Below, in pieces: positions 41,850 to 53,981 of a DNA stretch of 64,000 nucleotides (position 1 is its first letter; each line of letters starts with the position of its first letter). The notes beneath the pieces were generated by a model. It saw only the letters and a program-made list of their open reading frames with translations, was not told the DNA's origin and searched no databases. The stretch is from contig NC_045145.1 of the NCBI RefSeq assembly GCF_008831285.2, positions 15,932,802 through 15,996,801 of the forward strand, given 5' to 3'. Position numbers and translations under genes: made by a program. Source of the stretch: Nymphaea colorata. Its lineage: Eukaryota; Streptophyta; Magnoliopsida; Nymphaeales; Nymphaeaceae.

Positions 41850-42315
41850 TATTCCACCGTAGGCTACGGATTGGCAAACTTAGTCTGGAGCTTAAGCTCA
41901 GTCTCAGAACTGAGTTCTCCAAGCTTGAACGGCTCTGCTAAGCTCGAGATAGCTGAAAGTAGAAAGATTTGTTGTTCTTGTTTTTGCAACTTCCAATGGG
42001 AAGGGAAAGAAACCACCGTTGAGTTTCCAAGAGAAAACTCCCATTTAGAGGATCGCAAGGCTAATTACCAAACCATTGCTACAAAACCAGCCGTCATAAT
42101 GAGTAACACAACCTGCCCTAGGCTCTTGAAAGAAAGCCTATTTGAGCCTAATTACCAAGCCCAAAAGCGTGTAATTGAGCTCAGTTCATTTAATAAATGG
42201 AACTGGACTCTTAGCTCAAGCTGGACTTGTTTCTTATAAGAGTGTGCCTAGAATGAGCTCATGCCAGTTGAACCTGGTCTGAGTTTAAGCGGCTTGGCTC
42301 ATTGTGCACCTCTAG
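41850..42315. mobile_element. Decayed GAGCTC/GGCTTG-rich element, hAT-like right end
   Basis: Repeated GCTCAGTTC, GAGCTCAAGC and GGCTTGGCTC words fill the segment. Read on the minus strand from 42315, the end is TAGAGGTGCACAATGAGCCA, resembling the TAGGGNTG ends of the other hAT-like pieces. The left end is not clear and no target-site duplication was found. A similar word pattern occurs at 110-260. Confidence 0.4.
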
Positions 42316-42498
42316 GCCCGATCAAATCGGTTGCCAAACTTGTCACGTTCTCCAACTTAAGACGTGCGAGCCAAGCTGCGTAGAACTATACGAAAGTGCA
42401 TCGCACATAAATTGTCACAATCTGTCTCTGCATTGTTCAGTCTAGGGAAAGAGACTTCCTATTTTTTTGCCTAGAGACAATGTGTCCGTCTGCTTGTT

Positions 42499-42519
42499 TG
42501 TGTGTGTGTGTGTGTGTGT

Positions 42520-42550
<31 letters not shown>
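42499..42550. repeat. Compound (GT)n(GA)n microsatellite
   Basis: GT run 42499-42520, then GA run to 42550, broken by GACA. Confidence 0.9.
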
Positions 42551-42551
<1 letters not shown>

Positions 42552-45500
42552 TTCTCAGGATTCGAAAATAAACTTGAACCGATAGCTCTGGACTAGCAAA
42601 GATCGCTTCAGAGGCTGTGGAACCTAGTTGAATGCAGTATTAATCCTTTGTCAATACCAGTTTATAATAGTAGACCTACCACCCATGCTGTTAGCACAAA
42701 AAATAATTAGTTCCCATTATCCTAATGTCCACAGATTCGAATAGGTTGGAGAATGTCTAATCTTATATCAAATTGATTAAGATTTACACAAATTAAGCAG
42801 AAGGACATGGGCTTCATTAGAAACCACATACTTGATGCTTGAAAATTATTAGCTGCTGCTTGTGGCTGTAGTGCATAAAATGATATTTTGGATCCAAATC
42901 AGTGATGCTACTGAATGTGATTTGTTGGCGCCTTCAACCACAACTGAACCACACTCCTGTTCTTTTGGAGGAATCCACGTTTTTTGTAAAGATTAATCCA
43001 AGAAGAAGAAAATTTTATACTCTAGGAGCCTTAGTGGATCCAGAGCAAGAGGCTTTTGAACTTCAAAAAGATTCATCGAAAATCCCGTCCAGTTGAAAAT
43101 ACTTCAGAAGATCAGGTAACTTTGGTTGTGTTTGTTCTTCTACTAACCCAAAGAGGAAGTACCCATTCCCCCTTTTCTGGGAGAAGACAGAGTTGGCTTT
43201 GAAAGGTGCCCTTATTTGAAGGGATCTCTCCATTACATCTGCGATCCGAATGGGCAGCTACCATCTTCCTCCTCCAATGCAAGAGGAACAAATGGATCAT
43301 TTCATGCCACCTTTATCCTAATTCCAGATCTAGAGAGTTACGATTCAGATATTAGAATCGAAAGCAAATTTGGATTTGAGTTAAATTTGACAAGATGGGA
43401 TTAGAATATGTGCGGCAATTCAAGACTGCTGGAAGAGAAACTTTAGAAAAAGAAGTTCTGATCCGTAGCAAATTCTGAACCTCAGAAAAGCCTACCCAGA
43501 GTGTCGGTCAAGAGTTCAATTCGTGTCTGCATTCTAGTCCAGACAAGAGTTCATTTTTAAGTTCTAATATTTTTGAACTAACCTCATTTTACCAAAGTGC
43601 GTGGTATACAAAATTACATTTTTATTTTTCATTTCTGAAAAGCAGGGCAAAGCCATAAATTTCTGGTTAAAAATTTTAAATTTTCAAACAGCATCAACAT
43701 TTAAATGAGAAAAAATAGTCCTAAGGTACAACAAGTATTTTTTGTGGCTCCATGTGGGCAATTGCCCACACGTCGCCTACACCTACCTTTGCCCCTGCTT
43801 AAATGAACTTGGTCTCTTCATGTCTCGCTTTCAGAAAAGGTTCGGCGTTGGTGAGTTGAACCTCACGTCGTAAGTTGTCTATGTGACAAAGGTGGTGGAG
43901 TCCTTCCTTTGATCAAGGATATCTGATGCAGAAACCAGTGAAATAAGGGCCCGCCCTCTCCTGATGCTCAGGCATATACTTGTTGAACCACTGGAAGTCT
44001 GAATCATCCCCAACAGTCTCAAATATGCTCTTTTTTCTCAAAAAAAAAAAAAAACTGGAGACAATTTCTTTTCAGAATTTCTATTGATATTTTCCAATTT
44101 TCTTACCAAAAGTTATTCTTACATTTTTTTTCATAATGCTACAGCATAGTGGTGACAGTAGTACTGAACTTTAAGTTGATAAGAAGTTGGGCATGACAAT
44201 GGCTTGCAGCACTACTAGAAGTTTGGGACTGGCGAAGGCCCATTGCTTTAACATCACATCAGCCTGTCTTTCCCTTTTCTCTTTTAGAGTAAAGCTAGGA
44301 GACACCTGGTTAGTGCCTTTGATTATTGTTCTTTTCATTTGCTATGGTAAGATACCAATGCAGTGGCACACTGGCTTTTACTTTGTGGTGCACGCGTGCA
44401 TGGTTGTCCTTGCAGTGCAAGACTTGGGGAAGCCATTGCGGAGCCAGGTCCTCCATTCTGAAACTAGCTACGGAAAACTTGTTGAAAGCTGGTTTACCTT
44501 GTTGGGAGTTTAGAATTAGGAGATTGGAATCAGAAGAACTGTTAAGAGTTCGATGAGATCTCGAGTATTTTCTTAATCTTTCTTGGCATCATCTAACGGT
44601 GAGAGCACCCTTTTGAGGTTGAAAAGCATCCACAATTGTAAAATGGAAAGCACTACTTGAGCTTGCATCCATGACAGTTACCCTTCTGTGATAAAAACTT
44701 GCCTGGAAGAAGCACTGTGAATCTATTGTGACTGGCAGCAGATTTTGCAACAGGTATAACTAGAAAGAAAAGGCCCTTCTTCCTGTAGCTGGATTTTTCT
44801 GCAAGGTTTCTTTCCCCTTTCTAAATTCTATCTTATCATACGGTAGGGCTCAATAATTTGCTGTCTTTAGCGTAACTGTATATAGGAATTTGGGGGACAT
44901 GAGAACATTATGCAGTTCAAGGACCCCACTGGGTTGCGTCTCTCATGAGGTGCTAATTTTATCTTATCTTTGAGCACTAGGAAAACGTTCAACACTATCC
45001 TATACTTTTTTTGGGACCTGTAATCCACTAATCAATAATTTCATCCAAAAGAAGCACTACATATCTCTTTCTCTCAATCAATCATGCATGGGGAACATCC
45101 CTCAACAAGAAGACACCCTCAAAACAATCACACCATCAGGTTGGTAAGACTCTTGAAGGATCTATAACCTACAGAAAGGTACGTACTGTTTGGATCTTAG
45201 AGCAACTGATCTACAGGAAGAATGTCAGCGAAGCAATCAGCATTTCACCGCGTAGAAGTCCATGGCTATTAGAGCAGACTAATTGATAAGAGTTTTACAG
45301 AATCCATGGCCTGAACCTTCTAGAGAGAGAAGTACTAAAACATGTAAGATGTATCTCAACCAACAGGAGCAAGATCACCTTCCTTCGGTTTTCACAAAAG
45401 GACAGCACAGTGTGATTCAGACCTTTGATTAATCGTCTGACAAAAACCTTACCAAGCCAACTCCACTGGGTCAAGTCAATTGGCAAAAAGTGCAGGATAA

Positions 45501-46883
45501 ATTCCACTCACAGGGATGTCTCAACTTTTTGACATGGCTCCTTCTCCCCAAAGAACTCAGAAAAATGCTTCCCCATTAAAGCCATGTCCAAGGCAGACCC
45601 ACATGCCTTTGTGGCCTAAAGGGCCCCCCTTTTTTGCATTGTAAGCAATCACTTGCAGGCATCACATTGTGGGCTGTAAAGGTCTAAAAGGCTAGAAGAA
45701 TCTGGAATCCACTTTTTTGGACCCTTAGAATAGAACAATTTGGCAACCATTGCAAGCAACACAGTACTCATGCCAACCCCATCTATGACTAAACATGATC
45801 AATCTTTAAAATATTTCTTCACCATTAGATTTGGTTCCTCTTGATGTTTTCTGTTCTTTCTTATAGAAGTTTTTGTCCTTCTGTCATGTAACTAGTTATT
45901 CATTGCTTTATTCTTTGATTGATCTGCATCATATTTCTTTGATAATTGAATAAATTTTTGTCGGCTAAACATGACTAATCTTGGCAAACTTTGATGATCT
46001 TATGGTTGATTTCTTTGCAAGTACAAATTATAAGTTTGCAAATGGGTTGAATCCAGTACTGGGGTTTTGCCATTCTTAGTCATACTATGCTGCATTTCGG
46101 AATCGGATCGGGCATGTACTGATCTGATCTCGTTGCCGGGCTAAATTGCAAGCTACAAGGAGTTAATCCCATTTTAGGGTTAATTAATTGAAGTCTTAAC
46201 TGCTAACTACTAAGAGAGTCCAAATATATACAGCTTAGATGACGGAAGGGGTATATACTTTTTGAATGGCTGAGAAAACTCTTGGTAACGTGAGGTTGGG
46301 ACTAGACATGTATCCTCTTTGGTTCCACACAGGTCAAATCCAAGTTGGGAGAATTTGGCTTTGAATGAAATTCAAAAGGTGAGGACCAAAGACGTACAGG
46401 CGATTGAATTTTGTACTTGGTGGGGTAGAGTTACCCAGACAGTCTGACCTAATGTTAGGCTCTAGAACAACCCCAGTTAGTGTTTTTTTTTTTCTCTTTT
46501 TTTTTGGGGGTTTAAATCTTCATTTAAGTTGCACCTTTTGCTAAAGAATGAAAATTATTTTATGGTTTGCACTTGACATGATCGCCTAACTTAGGTTCCT
46601 GAAAAATATTTTGGAATTTTTCTCGTTGCCAGAGCTCTGACTTGTCTTGCTTCAAGGACAGGCCTCCAATTGCTAGATATTTGGGTTTAGACCGCCATGT
46701 CTTGGGAAATTGCAAAGTGGAACCTGCCATGGCTTTAAAAGAGGCATTTTGGAAAAGGTTTGGATCAACAAAATCTTTCATATCCCTGAAAATGAAACTG
46801 GACTTGGCTTTTGAATAAGTTGTGCTGGTAAAATGTTTCCACAATGCTTCTACTGGGGTACCTCAAAGAGGCTGAAGCCTTTC

Positions 46884-47080
46884 CAAGAGTGTAGAGTTGT
46901 TTTGGACTTAAGTGAACTTATGAGTTACTCATTTCAACTCAAGAGTAGTGTTGGTCACCGTTTGTGATAGGGTTCACGAGAAGCCCTTTTTCTCAAGAGT
47001 CCAGAGTTGCTTTGGGACATCGGTGAACTTACTGTTACTCCTTTCAACTCAAGAGCAGTTCGCCATAAGGTTCACGAGAA
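46884..47080. repeat. Imperfect tandem duplication, about 110 bp unit
   Basis: CAAGAGTGTAGAGTTG...TTTCAACTCAAGAG...GGTTCACGAGAA (46884-46982) is repeated from 46994 with several substitutions and indels, ending at 47080. Confidence 0.8.
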
Positions 47081-47601
47081 TCGAATTGATGACTCAGCTT
47101 TGACCAATTTTTTTTTTTTTTTAAAACATCTGCCCATAAAAGGCCAAATGTAATAAATAACAAAAGGAGAAACAAATCATGGTATCCCAGGCAGCTGCCA
47201 TATACGTTGTCGATTGCATAATGACTAACAGTTCTAAGAGTCAACTTAAGACTCAGTTTAACAGTAAAATGGAAAGCTGACTTTATGTGCAAATTTTTCA
47301 TACTATGAGATTACGGCACCTTGAAATTGAAGCGGCGGCATAACACAGTTAGTCGAAGTGGCTGGCAAGCATACAAATTGCATGTGATATAAGTTTCATT
47401 CCTGTGGGCCTATTCTCTTGGGCCCTATAGAGCTGAAGGTGCATTGTTCCTATACCCATCCTCGACCAAATCTACAGTTTTATATGAAAGAGGAAAAGAT
47501 GAGGAATTTGGGCTCTTCAAGCATTAATGTTCCTCATCAATGACTATAAGACATTGTAAACATGCATTTCCTATGTGGGTATCTAATGCACGTGCACCCA
47601 C

Positions 47602-47602
47602 G

Positions 47603-47636
<34 letters not shown>
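47602..47636. repeat. Compound (AC)n(AT)n microsatellite
   Basis: AC run directly followed by an AT run. Confidence 0.9.
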
Positions 47637-49910
47637 GGTGTATTCTCAGTAGAGTGCACTTTCACGCCAAATTCAGGTGAAGAAAATCATACTTCATCTC
47701 CACTTTCTCCCTGAATTTCGAAGATAAAAAAAGAAAAAGTATTAAATTTTTTTATGTTATTGCGCTCTGCACAATAAGGATAAGCGAAGAGCAGTCTTGC
47801 AAAAGGGTGCCATGAGCGAATCCAACTCTTTTAGATTCCTAATGGTAAGGAGCCATGTGATAGCATCACGCCCGCACTCACCACTCAGTAATGTATATTT
47901 CCCAACAATGGCGGCAAAGTCAATAAAATTAAATGTTAAAACTTGCTTTTAAGTTGTGGGTATCTTGGATTTTTGTGGGTGCTGCTTCTCTGAACTTTCA
48001 AGTGTGGGGAGTCGAACGCAATCCGCTGCGCACTCAAGCCCCAACACAATTCAAGATTTGGAGACGGGGACGAGGGATTTTCGAACCTCTTTTTCGGGTG
48101 GTAGGTTGTTAATCTCTTGCTCATATGTAAACGTTAAAGGTTTTTGTATCTTTAAAAAGACTATTACCCAGTTTGCCAAATACAGATAAGAGATTATATT
48201 TCAAATTTAGTTTACAATTAGAATCCTGTAGTCTCCCCACCTGATCCAAGTTTCATGACAGGAGTTTCATACAACCCAAAACTCTCGCTCTCTCCATTGT
48301 AAACTAGAAATCCCACTAAACTTCTTCAATCTCGATTTTTTAATTCTCATCTTTTTCTTTCTCACATTCTCAGCAAACCACTGTTCAAAGGATGTATTGC
48401 CATCCAACAAATTAGGAACCGTTCAAAAGAATTATATCATCAACAGCAACTTGGAGGGCTGTAGAAAGAAGAAGGCCAGAGTGTGGCCGTGGTTTTGTTG
48501 GTTATATTAACGCATCTTCTCACATCTGAGAGGATTCCTCGATGCTGACAATCCGCTATTTGTTTTCCCCTGGGATTTCTTTTTTCTGGGTGGATTTATA
48601 ATGGCCACAAGTACTTCGTCATTGTTCCTGACAGGCACACTACTGTCGGGCTTTTACCTGGATGTGATACCCTGACAGTATCTATACGTGACATCACATG
48701 GTCCATGTGCATGCGTCCACCACCCACAAATTATTTTTTCCCTTTCTTGTTACTATGAATGTGGATGGATCTAGTTTCACTTTGTTCTGCAAGAAATGCA
48801 CCATGTCCAAATTCTCCAAGAAGCAAAGAAATCTGTGGCGTGTCAGTTTTCTTGAATTTTCAATATAAGTTTTGTTCTACGCACAAGAAATCAAAGTTGA
48901 GAGAGAGCTATTTTCACTCGAGTTCAAGGTGAAGATACATACATATTGGTCACAGCTAGATCAATCAAACACAGTCTTGAGAACAATATTTTACTGATAG
49001 AAAAATGTATGAATTGAAAACAAAAAATCAAACTGAGGCATGGTTCTCTCCTGTGAAACTATACGGGCACTTGTGATATGGCTAGTTGAATATGCTACCA
49101 AACTAAATATTTGCATATGATTATGATTTTTGTCTAGGTTTGCAAGAATCAACAATCAAAACTAACCCAGAAAAGGTGTTTTGGAGGCAAAAGGCGATTT
49201 TATCTCAAAAAATATGTTTTTAGAGTGCCATCCAAACACTATCTTAATAAATTAAATAATTTCATGACATTAAATCTACCCCAAAACAAAGAAGTTGGCA
49301 AATTAATAGATCTCATTTGGTATATTTCTGATTCTCTCTCTTTCACATGCATACAGTCACTGCTTGAGAGGATAAGGCTCTTAGTTCTCATCCACATTAT
49401 GGAGGTAACTATTTAATACGATCATTCGCAATGGCCGCCTGTTTTGCTTAAATAAATGGTAGTCGCATGAGTAACCCTCTGGTTTATATATATCCAGAAG
49501 AAGTAGAAAGCTTTGTTATTTTCTTACGCAAGGATCAATCTTGGAAGTACGTGCACGATTTTCAGGAAAAACTAAAAAGAAGGCAATACTTAATTGAATG
49601 GTCTGAACTACTAAGTTAAAAAAAACAGAAGCTGCCATCCCCACCCTGCCGCACGAACAAACTCGTCTCAGTCGTTAACCACTTCAATAATGGAGAACCA
49701 TAATTTAAAACTCACCAGTTATGAATGGTAGGAAAGTGGACAGAAGAGGTTCTCTTTAAAGATGCGCTTGATCCAAATCTGGATTCTGATATATCTCTTC
49801 AAACTCGCACGGAAATAGTGAAAGAAGGTGAATAATCTTTGATTTCGTCTTGAAAATATGACACTATTGAGCTTATGGCCCATGAATTTGCTACCATCTT
49901 GTTGGAGATG

Positions 49911-50222
49911 TCAATGAATCGGATTTGGGTTAGAATCACATATTATTAAGTTGAATGACTTTTAAAAAGATAAAATATGAAGGAATCTAAAATTTTATTA
50001 AGAAATCGGGTCAGATTCAGATTTCATAAAATACCATTTGGTTTGATTCTGAATTAGGTTTGGTTTTAAATGAATATTCCATCGTGTAACGAGTATCAAT
50101 ATGGTCAGTTTAAAATTTTAAATTTCTTATATCTAATGTCCATTTATTTTGAAAGTGGACTCTTAACATATCATAATGTAGTTTCACTCACATTTGAATC
50201 CAAATATATGAACATCCCATAG
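49911..50222. mobile_element. Possible hAT-like remnant
   Basis: The left end GGAGATGTCAATGAATCGGATTT resembles that of the element at 33626, and the right end GAATCCAAATATATGAACATCCC is roughly its inverse. The interior has GGATTTGGGTT/AGATTCAGATTT words. Termini and duplication are not clean. Confidence 0.35.
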
Positions 50223-50670
50223 ATTGGATGCGTTAAAGATTACTACATTCAGTACTTCTTTGTGTGGCGACGACAATCATTGATCCAGTAGAGAAAAAAA
50301 TAATCAAGGCTATATTTGGTAAGGTTAGAGGACTATACAAGTACATTAACTTTATGATGAACATAACATTTGAAGCAAATGGCATTGGGATGTTATCGCT
50401 TTTGCGATTTCCATGCAACATGTGACGCATTTAAAAGATTATGTAAATGCAGTGCTTTCCGAGTACGTGTTCAAAGGAAAATATGGATATAGATAGAAAA
50501 GCAGCATGGAAAACCTTTGGTTGTACTTCTCCATCTCAAGTTTTACATCTAGAGCGCTTTGACTTACACAAAAATAATAGTCCTCGTAAGCATCACCTAT
50601 AATTCTTAATCTATGTATGTGATAGGGACAGCATGACACACTATCCCAAGCAGCACAGCTATTAATGTGC

Positions 50671-50673
<3 letters not shown>

Positions 50674-50702
<29 letters not shown>
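50674..50702. repeat. (AT)n microsatellite
   Basis: Perfect TA run of about 29 bases. Confidence 0.9.
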
Positions 50703-50707
<5 letters not shown>

Positions 50708-52336
50708 GATTGTTTTGCCCTGGTGTACTGTACAAGAGAATAGTCCGATTCTTTTAGGATTGTCCTGTTTTCCAAAATTTGATACACTAAGGCGTAAAGC
50801 TGGTGAACAACTTTGGGAGGAGTTTTTATGTAAGAGAGATTTGCTCTATAATTTCACAATACTTGACACGCAGTCTTTCATCTCAATTATTTAATTAGCT
50901 TGAGATGATAAAGCTTATCTAAGTTGGGTTTTAACTAGTAGGAATGGCTACAAATTATTGTTTATGGGCAGTCAATAGAAAATATTATCTTACTATCTAT
51001 AGATATAAGGAAGTGGAAACTCTCTTAAAAGTCTGAACTCCTTTACATTATTCACCTTAATCTTTTTCATGCTTTCATTGTAATGAGTTTTTTTGACAGT
51101 TGAATGGGGCAGACGCTGGTGGGTGATTAGTCTTTGTTTGAAGCTTTCGTGCATCAATTTTTTTGTGCTGAAAAAGGAAAAATGGGTATTGATATGCAAG
51201 TTAAATCATAACAATAAAGTCACCCTCATATACTGAAACTCTAATATACCGAAAGCTAGCTTGTAGCTTGGTATCATAAGAAGATGGGTGAAAGGGTGAA
51301 GGGTTCCTTAAGCAGCAGATGAAATATTCATTGTACTCACCAAACAATTATCGAACAGCTTCTCAAGTTTGTCTCTCGCATGGTACTTGACATTTTCTCA
51401 TAAAAAAATATGTTTGTCATTCCCTTGTGCAACAGTTTGCCCCCCTCAACTTCACAAGATCTATTCTGTTAAAACTTTTGTAGCAAATTAAAATCTTACG
51501 GCATATGTGAGCGATGGAAAAGAACTTCAGAAATAGGCTGTTCTCTGCACTCAAAATACGTCGAAAGTAAATGCTCCTTTCCTCCCAAAATTCTGGCTCT
51601 TTTGATCTGTAGAGCCGCTTAACCAAAGTTGTCCGAATGATAGTTGTTAACTTACGTATAACAAACAAGTAAAGTCAGTCTCAGTTCGAACCAGTTTTTA
51701 GGGTCGTTTCTTGTTAGGATCCACCAATTCTAAAGTAAGCAATCTAATTGTGAAAAGAAAAGCGAGAGAGTAAGAAAGAAAAGGAAAAAAAAGAAGTGCT
51801 CAATTTCAAGATGAAATTGAACGAATACAAGATCTATTTCAATGATCGATCACAATACCTAACCTTTTTAAGACTTGCACGTGCATTATCCCTAGGATTT
51901 TTCAGATCTTCCAGACTAATGGACAACAATATGGGTACCGGATCCTAGTTCTTCTCTGCAAGTGTGGACGAGGTTGGCCTGCATTAAGAAGTTCAGAAAT
52001 GTGAAAGCTTTTACTTATTAATGTACAAGTTTGGCGTTAATGAAAAAAGGGGAAACTTTTCCATTCAGAGTGGCTCACTTTTTCGTCATAATCCGAGGAA
52101 CGACCAAACGTTCCTGAATTTTTCTGATAAACGCAGAGTTTTTCCACCGCCGAAAAGGGAAAATGTCAAAGTTCTTCTCGACTTGGAAAGATTGGCATTT
52201 GGCGGTGGAGCAGGAAGCGATTTCAAAGGAAGAAATGATAAGAACAAAAGACATTCGAAGAGGGGATGGCAGCAGTACCCTTCCCCACTTGGTTGTTTTC
52301 TATGGCGTTTTATGCTGTCGTCGGCGGGAAAGCAGG

Positions 52337-52343
52337 TGACGTC
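52337..52343 (+). promoter_or_regulatory. TGACGTC motif upstream of the TGA gene
   Basis: TGACG is the core bound by TGA factors (as-1/ocs-like). It lies about 620 bp before the inferred 5' leader splice donor (52959), so the gene could be auto- or cross-regulated by its own family. A single heptamer may also occur by chance. Confidence 0.35.
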
Positions 52344-52376
52344 TTCTGCGTGGTGGGGTCGTCAGATGAAGCACCA

Positions 52377-52401
52377 TCTCTCTCTCTCTCTCTCTCTCTC
52401 T
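52377..52401. repeat. (CT)n microsatellite upstream of the TGA gene
   Basis: Perfect CT run, in the probable promoter region. Confidence 0.9.
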
Positions 52402-52959
52402 GGGTCACAGAGGTCATTAAAGAGAAAAGGGCGAGTGAAGTGGATTCCATATTTGCACGGCACCAACTTCCTCCCACCTTTTTTTTTATTTTTTCCCTTT
52501 TGCTCTCAGAAGGTCTGCAGCGTGGAATGTGACGCCATTAGTCGTTGACTGTAGCACTGATTGAAATGTGTAGACGTCCTCTAAAAATATTCGAAGAAAA
52601 AGTGTGCGTGTGTGTGCAAGAAAGAGGGTGAGAGGGTGATACGAAAGGTTATTGATTCAGGTTCAACTTGTTCCCGTTGCTCTTCTTTCTTTTCTGATCG
52701 ATCTTGTCAGCCGCGAGAGGCCGTCCTGCGAAGACAAGACTTGACAATTTTGGAGAAAGAGAAAGGGAGGAGGACCCGCTAGAGAATTCGCCCTCTGCGT
52801 GTGAGTGTGTGTGGGTGTTGACAGGGAGGATCGCCTTAATTCAGTTTAAATTTCGGGCATGTTCGCCATGTTCTGGTCGATGGGCTGGTGGTTTTTCTGG
52901 CCACCAGAATCCGGCATGAGGGTGGAATTCGCTTTCCTTGATTGATGAGTCTGCCTCAG

Positions 52960-53949
52960 GTGAGAATTCGTGCTCCCACTCTCTGTCTCTCTCTGTGCTA
53001 AGAAAAGCATCGTCTCGTGGGGTGTTCAAGTAATTCTTTGACGATGGAGCTGCATTTGCTCGATAGATTCTTGGGGGTATCCCTAGTGGGAGAACTTGTT
53101 TATCGTGTTTCATGTTCCAGCCTTCAAGAGAAGTTTGCGTGCATGTATTGGCTTCTTCATATATTTCTCCTGAGGATAATAGAGCCCATCTCACTTTTTT
53201 CTTTAGAATTTTCTTTTCCAGTTAAGTCGACGAATAGTGAAGACTTAGTTGCATTCTGTTGACGTTCTCCATATCGTCTTGATGGGCTTGTATTCCTTTT
53301 GATGCGCTGATTGTTCTACGGCTTACGATGCCTTGTTGATGAAGTTTGCTTTGGTTCTTTGATTTATGTGGTCGATAAAGTACCGCTTTGCTTTCTGTGC
53401 CTGAGAAAGTACGATTTGAGATAGTCTTTCTTGTTCTATTTGGAGAAGGTCGATACTGCACGAATTCCTTTTTACTTCTATTGTGCTGTTGGTCTATGGA
53501 TGCTAGCTCGATTCACCGGTAGCTTTAAGCCCCTGCCTCTATAGTCTGCTTTGAGCTGCTCTTCTAGATCAACAGGTCATTTTTTTTTTCGGAATCATGG
53601 TCCTTTGGCTAGTATCATGATGATGGAGGAGGAATTCCAGCTAGAACATGATTAGCAATCTTTGGATTTCTGGGGTATGTTTTAAGTTAGATACTATCGA
53701 TACTATTAATATATTGGTCGATTTTTTTTTTCTTTCCATTGTTATGGTTGTTATATACACGAATATAAGATTCATGGATCTTAGATGTTTTCCTTTCTTC
53801 GACTCCTTTTTTCGGTTTAGAAATTTCTTTACTGCTTTGCTGCCTCTTGGAATAACTCTTTATGTTTCTTTTTGGCCTGCTTATTTGCCTTATACATTTT
53901 CTCATCAGTACTTTTGTGGTAGGTGGCTATTTGTGTTGGCTTTTACCAG
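52960..53949 (+). other. Inferred 5' leader intron of the TGA gene
   Basis: CTGCCTCAG|GTGAGA at 52959/52960 is a strong donor and TTTTACCAG at 53941-53949 a strong acceptor 32 bp before the TGA ATG. TGA genes commonly carry leader introns. Not proven by sequence alone. Confidence 0.5.
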
Positions 53950-53981
53950 CTGAACAAAGCGGAAAAACAATTTCAAGCACC

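Larger units (their letters stand above)
41161..52600. other. Longest intergenic region
   Basis: About 11.4 kb with no gene I can support. It includes a GAGCTC-rich hAT-like remnant (about 41850-42315), (GT)n(GA)n at 42499-42550, a 110 bp tandem duplication (46884-47080), (AC)n(AT)n at 47602-47636, another possible element (about 49911-50222) and (AT)n at 50674-50702. Open frames of 60-136 codons found here lack domains, continuing exons and codon bias. Confidence 0.55.

Noticed and set aside
44187-44513. 108-codon frame with hydrophobic stretch
   Set aside because: No family features, no neighbouring exons, and the composition resembles surrounding non-coding DNA.
46560-46844. 94-codon minus-strand frame
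   Set aside because: No recognisable domain, start context or continuing exon.
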